64,000 nucleotides of DNA from Triglochin maritima (taxonomy: Eukaryota; Streptophyta; Magnoliopsida; Alismatales; Juncaginaceae), in the NCBI GenBank assembly GCA_963682175.1, contig OY821790.1:1128501-1192500 (forward strand), written 5' to 3'. Below, in pieces: positions 60,436 to 64,000 of this stretch (position 1 is its first letter; each line of letters opens with the position of its first letter). The position numbers and the translations under genes are program-made. The notes below the pieces were generated by a model that saw only the letters and a list, made by a program, of their open reading frames with translations, was not told where the DNA came from and searched no databases.

Positions 60436-61003
60436 TATGGGTGAGCAAAATCGGATATCCGAATTTTTGGATACCCGAAATTCGGATATATGGTTTTCCA
60501 GATCACGAAAATATCATTCCGGATCCGATTCGGATTAAACTGGATATCCAGGTTTTGGGTATCCGAAAATTCAGATATCCGGTTTCCGGATATCCGATTA
60601 TTGTTCCTATAAATACTTGTATAAATTTTCACACATTCTCTAAGCTCTCCAATCCAAATTCCAGTCGAAAATAATAATAATGAATATTGTATCAATACTT
60701 ATGAAGGGATAAAGAAATCATAATCACCAAAACATTCACAAAACCGATTCTCCACCGTAAACACGAAAAGATCAAATGATTCGTAACAAATAAAAATCAC
60801 AAAGTCAATTCATAATTCGGATTCGGATATCCAAATTCTCCAAAGGCTTGATCCAAATCCGGTCTGAAAAGGGGTATAAAATCGGATCGAATACTCGATC
60901 CGGATTATTAGGGTCAGATATCCGAATATTCAGATGTAATAAATCGGGTACCGAATCGGAAATACCGGGTATCCGAATTTTCAATTTTTTCTGCCCACCC
61001 CTA
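60436..61003. mobile_element. hAT-type MITE with perfect 8 bp target duplication
   Basis: Left TATGGGTGAGCAAAA and right (reverse complement) TAGGGGTGGGCAGAA. Flanks CTCAGAAC at 60428-60435 and 61004-61011. It is 568 bp, with an interior full of ggatatccg/cggatatcc words. No coding of its own. Confidence 0.9.
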
Positions 61004-61011
61004 CTCAGAAC

Positions 61012-62510
61012 TGTAGGATCGATGGCCTCTAATAATATATAATCAATGTCTTAATTAATCTCTACTTAAAATGCAGCGGAAATAAGCAAATAAAAAAACA
61101 AGTAGAGAATACAAACAAACCACAAATACGCAGTGGTTTTACAGAGGTTCGGCACCCACAACCTGGGTCATAGTCCTCTCTTGCAAGTTCCGCTCAATCC
61201 CACAATCTTCACCTACGTCTTCACTAATTTGATCTTCGTTCCGGGCCAAGATCAAGTCTTTACAAAGCAAGCTCACGAACACCCTCGCTGAGCTTGGTTT
61301 CTTCCTCTGACAATCCGAGATGGATGATCACTGTTACGGGTCGCGATCACGCCTTACAACTTTGACAACGAAAGTAACCAAGAGTATTAGACACTTGAGT
61401 AAGATAGGATTTGTGATCTAAAATGTGGAAGTTTAAGCTATTGAGTGCGTGGATTGAGATTTTTGAGGTGGGAGGATTCTCTCTAATGTAGGAGGCAAAT
61501 AGAAGTTGGAGAGTTGTGTAAATAAGGTGTGGAAACCTCTATTTATAAGCTTCTAAAGTGTTATAGTCATTAGGAAAGATTTGGTAATTATTTGTGTAAG
61601 ATACACAAAACAGAAAACTAAGTTCAACAAATTTGTCCTAAACCAGTCGACCGGCACAGGATACACGGTCGACCGTTTCCAAGAGAATAAGGAAATGTTC
61701 GAGCCAACTAAAGACACGGTTGAACCAAACGGCTGTAACTTAAGTTCACTTAAGTTAATGGTCGAACTAAATCTAAGGGTGGTCGACCATTCTGAGAGTT
61801 TTGGTCAGGTTAAAGATTAATCGATCGAACACAAGAATTGATTAGTCCGACCGAAAATAATAGGAAGTTTGGGAACACAATTTAGTGTACATCCGGTCAA
61901 CTATTTTCTTGTCAACGTTCGACCGGTGGCCAAATACGTTTTAGGGGTTATGTGAAATATACGAATACGACCATTGTAGAATACGACAAAAGTAACGATA
62001 ATATGAAAATACGGGTAATCAGTCGACTGGAAGGTCAAAATAGGTCGACTGGTTGAACTGGGAAAAATAACTTACGAGAATTGGTTTGACTGTTATTAAC
62101 GGTCGAACAGAAAACCTATTTCGGTCGACTGCTCTGCATATACATGTTAAGGTTTGGTTTGAGTGATTTTTTGGTCAAGGTTTGAGTGACCTATTGAAGT
62201 CCAATTGATTTGAAATTTAGTGTGTGACTTCTACAAGGAACCTAGTGTGTATGTGAATGGTTTCCAACTCTTGTATGCTCAAGTTCACATAGATTCTTTA
62301 GACTCAAATAAAGGCAAAATTATATATCTTCAACTAGCTTGATTACATGTCTTGACTTCATTCCATTATTTTTTGAGTCTTGATCACTTGTAGATGTTAG
62401 CACATTACAATATATATTCTATGCATAATGTGTGTTACACTACATTTGATTGTGATTAAGATTATGTCAGTTAAATCATCAAAACATAGATTAATGCTTA
62501 AAAGCCAACA
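61012..62510 (-). mobile_element. solo Copia-type LTR inside the MULE
   Basis: 1499 bp. Sense (minus) starts TGTTGGCTTTTAAGC and ends ...GGCCATCGATCCTACA. Flanks AGAAC (61007-61011) and AGAAT (62511-62515), a 4/5 match. The interior has aatgcagcggaa and many cggtcgaccg-type words (about 61645-62140). It is not the same family as the 35993 element, though the final CCTACA is shared. Confidence 0.72.
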
Positions 62511-62755
62511 AGAATTGCTTCACTGTTTGACAATGCAAATCCAAGACCATAGCATCTCCATTCCCAATGGCTCTACAACTAACATTAAGGCAACTTCAAC
62601 AAAACCCATAGGTCTATCCCGTCCCTTTCTCTTACCCCATCTACCACCACAATGCAATCTAACATTCAGACTCCCCCCCCCCCATATCGCAACCACTGTA
62701 ACCCAAAACCAATATGCATAAACACTACATGTGATAACAAGAACATGCAAACACA
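62511..62755 (-). pseudogene. MULE transposase, N-terminal fragment
   Basis: The minus strand contains LHCGGRWGKRKGRDRPMGF followed by a long hydrophobic/acidic stretch. It resembles the HCGGRW-type PB1-like start of plant MULE proteins. A poly-C run (about 62672-62684) precedes it. Breaks are likely. It lies just inside the right end of the element, where the transposase should begin. Confidence 0.5.
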
Positions 62756-63234
62756 TCATAGCAACATATTACAATAACACGAGAAAAAAGAAGAAATTGA
62801 CTCACTATCGTCTTTTGCCGACTAAGCCGCTCCTTATGCCAACCATGGTCTCAAATGATCGCCACCTTCTTCCAATGCAGTAGTCTCTCTGCTGCCTTCG
62901 TCGCTTGCCTTTTCCTTCGTGGTGCTTACTGCGATTAGGGTTTCACATGATTTGGGAAAGGGGGGAAACGTCGAAAGGGGAATTGGGAACCTAGTTGCTG
63001 CGATTTGGGTTGGGCAGGACGAGAAGAGGGTGAATGTGATCTCGGTGGGTCAAGTAGAGGAGATGTCGAAGGGGGGATTTTGTTAGGGCTTTGATCATGT
63101 AGAATGGATAATGAGGGGTATTGGGTCGGATTGGGGTTATGCTCGAGTCAATTTCTCTTTTAAATGAGTCGATTTCTATTAAGGTGGAATCGATTTGTAT
63201 TATGGTGGTCAAAACCAAGTAAGATTAGTTGATA
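62756..63234. other. probable 5' leader/promoter side of the MULE transposase
   Basis: No coding accepted. The minus-strand frame 62991-63218 is low-complexity and not recognised. Confidence 0.35.
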
Positions 63235-63422
63235 ATTGTGGTCATTATTAACACAACCCAAACGGTCTGTAACGGCATCGTCCCGTTTCGTTACGACGTC
63301 CAGCAAATGTGGGACCCACAAATGGACCAGTGCATCCTAGCAATTACACTACAAATGCAAGTGCACCCAAATAAATACCTGAAACGTAGGTGTAAAGAGT
63401 CAATTATGCCCATTTTCAGGTG
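63235..63422 (-). repeat. right terminal inverted repeat of the two-gene MULE
   Basis: Complementary to 54648-54755, with about 95 extra bases (about 63305-63385) that themselves contain a second copy of a caggt...tttgggtgcac-like end sequence. Confidence 0.75.
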
Positions 63423-63849
63423 CACCCAAGTAAATTAACCTTCTTAGATCGAAAGAAACCACGAGAAAAACAAAAGTATGATATTTAATTACTCTCAAAT
63501 TGAGATCTAAATATGCAGTGACCACACATTTAATTTGATAGATATGTCTTGAATAGTATCATGATCAGTTCAGTTTTTAAAACGTTGCTATTCAAAAGAC
63601 CAACCTAGGATCAAAACCGGAGTCTCAATTCTCCACACAAGCTATTTAACAGTACTTTTTTAAGAACGCTCGCCCGCTAATTTAAAGGCGATTAAGAAAA
63701 TAATAGGTCATCTTCGTTAAGAGCAGTAAAGGCTAGTATGCATTAGTTATTGATCCCAGCTCGACATTCCCTTTCTTCTCTGATGCATTGTTAGCACTAA
63801 GCTTAAAAGTCTTACAGGCCTGAGTCGAACATCAAATTGCTTGCTTGAC
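63423..63849. other. spacer, nothing recognised
   Basis: AT-rich sequence with no coding, repeat or terminus that I could support. Confidence 0.5.
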
Positions 63850-63966
63850 TTATATTTGAAACTTGGTGATAAGTATATTTGTTGACACGTATGAATATAA
63901 CTATCCAGTTCAGTAGTGCTACATACGTGTCAAGAAATACACATATGAGGAAGTTTCAAATATGTC
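63850..63966. repeat. imperfect hairpin, about 45 bp arms
   Basis: The left arm (63850-63894), containing tatttgaaactt and ttgacacgtatg, pairs with the right arm (63921-63966), containing catacgtgtcaag and aagtttcaaata. The loop is about 26 bases. It may be a tiny foldback MITE or a small-RNA precursor. Confidence 0.6.
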
Positions 63967-64000
63967 ACACTTTATATAATCCTCACTGGTAATAATTAAA

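Larger units (their letters stand above)
54648..63422 (-). mobile_element. two-gene Mutator-like element with nested insertions
   Basis: The outer ends are inverted: CACCTGAAAATGGGCATAAT at 54648 and its complement ending at 63422. The match continues through ...CTCTTTACACCT and, after an about 95 bp length difference, through an acgaaatgggacgacatcg-like inner block. Inside are a plus-strand GRF zinc-finger gene starting near the left end and a minus-strand transposase starting near the right end. Removing the two solo LTRs and the MITE leaves about 5 kb. No clean 9 bp target duplication was found. The exact outermost base of each end is uncertain by about 15 bp. Confidence 0.78.

Overview
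This is a transposon-dominated stretch of a flowering-plant nuclear genome, probably a eudicot. The evidence is intron-bearing plant genes, plant-type Copia, Ty3/gypsy, CACTA, hAT and Mutator elements, AT-rich spacers and long (AT)n runs. I ran no searches; family names come from recognised motifs. Lengths, identities and target-site duplications (TSDs) were read by eye.

Layout. 1-4616: 3' part of an Athila-like Ty3/gypsy element with gag and protease but no reverse transcriptase or integrase, ending in a 1.2 kb LTR. 4617-10290: decayed CACTA element (TNP2 tail, second transposase-like gene, Ulp1-type protease) cut by a related solo LTR at 8171-9744. 10475-11163: hAT remnant. 11166-13072: small CACTA element carrying intron-containing pieces of a host TVP23/ECHIDNA-like gene. 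13073-18268: spacer with hairpins and dispersed repeats. 18269-23287: complete Copia element with two 235 bp LTRs that look identical, a perfect TSD and an open 1438-codon reading frame. 23347-27700: two decayed Mutator-like elements (MULEs), one with inverted arms that include transposase coding sequence. 30544-32778: the only apparently intact host gene, a three-exon HAL2-like PAP phosphatase. 33798-34380: hAT-type MITE. 34666-46723: solo Copia LTR split by a complete but coding-dead 9.9 kb copy of the same family in the opposite orientation. 47394-50796: hAT-type MITE, foldback element and a gypsy-like solo LTR. 50882-54241: broken OSCA/CSC1-like channel gene. 54648-63422: a MULE with terminal inverted repeats, a minus-strand transposase and a convergent plus-strand GRF zinc-finger gene, later hit by two solo LTRs and one hAT-type MITE. 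63850-63966: imperfect hairpin.

The window records layered insertions with readable relative ages. The Copia element at 18269 appears youngest. The MULE at 54648 and the autonomous CACTA are old hosts of later insertions. Five of seven LTR loci are solo LTRs, pointing to frequent LTR-LTR recombination. The most unusual items are the gene-capturing CACTA, the two-gene MULE with a GRF zinc-finger partner, the same-family nested Copia pair, and the intact Copia copy.
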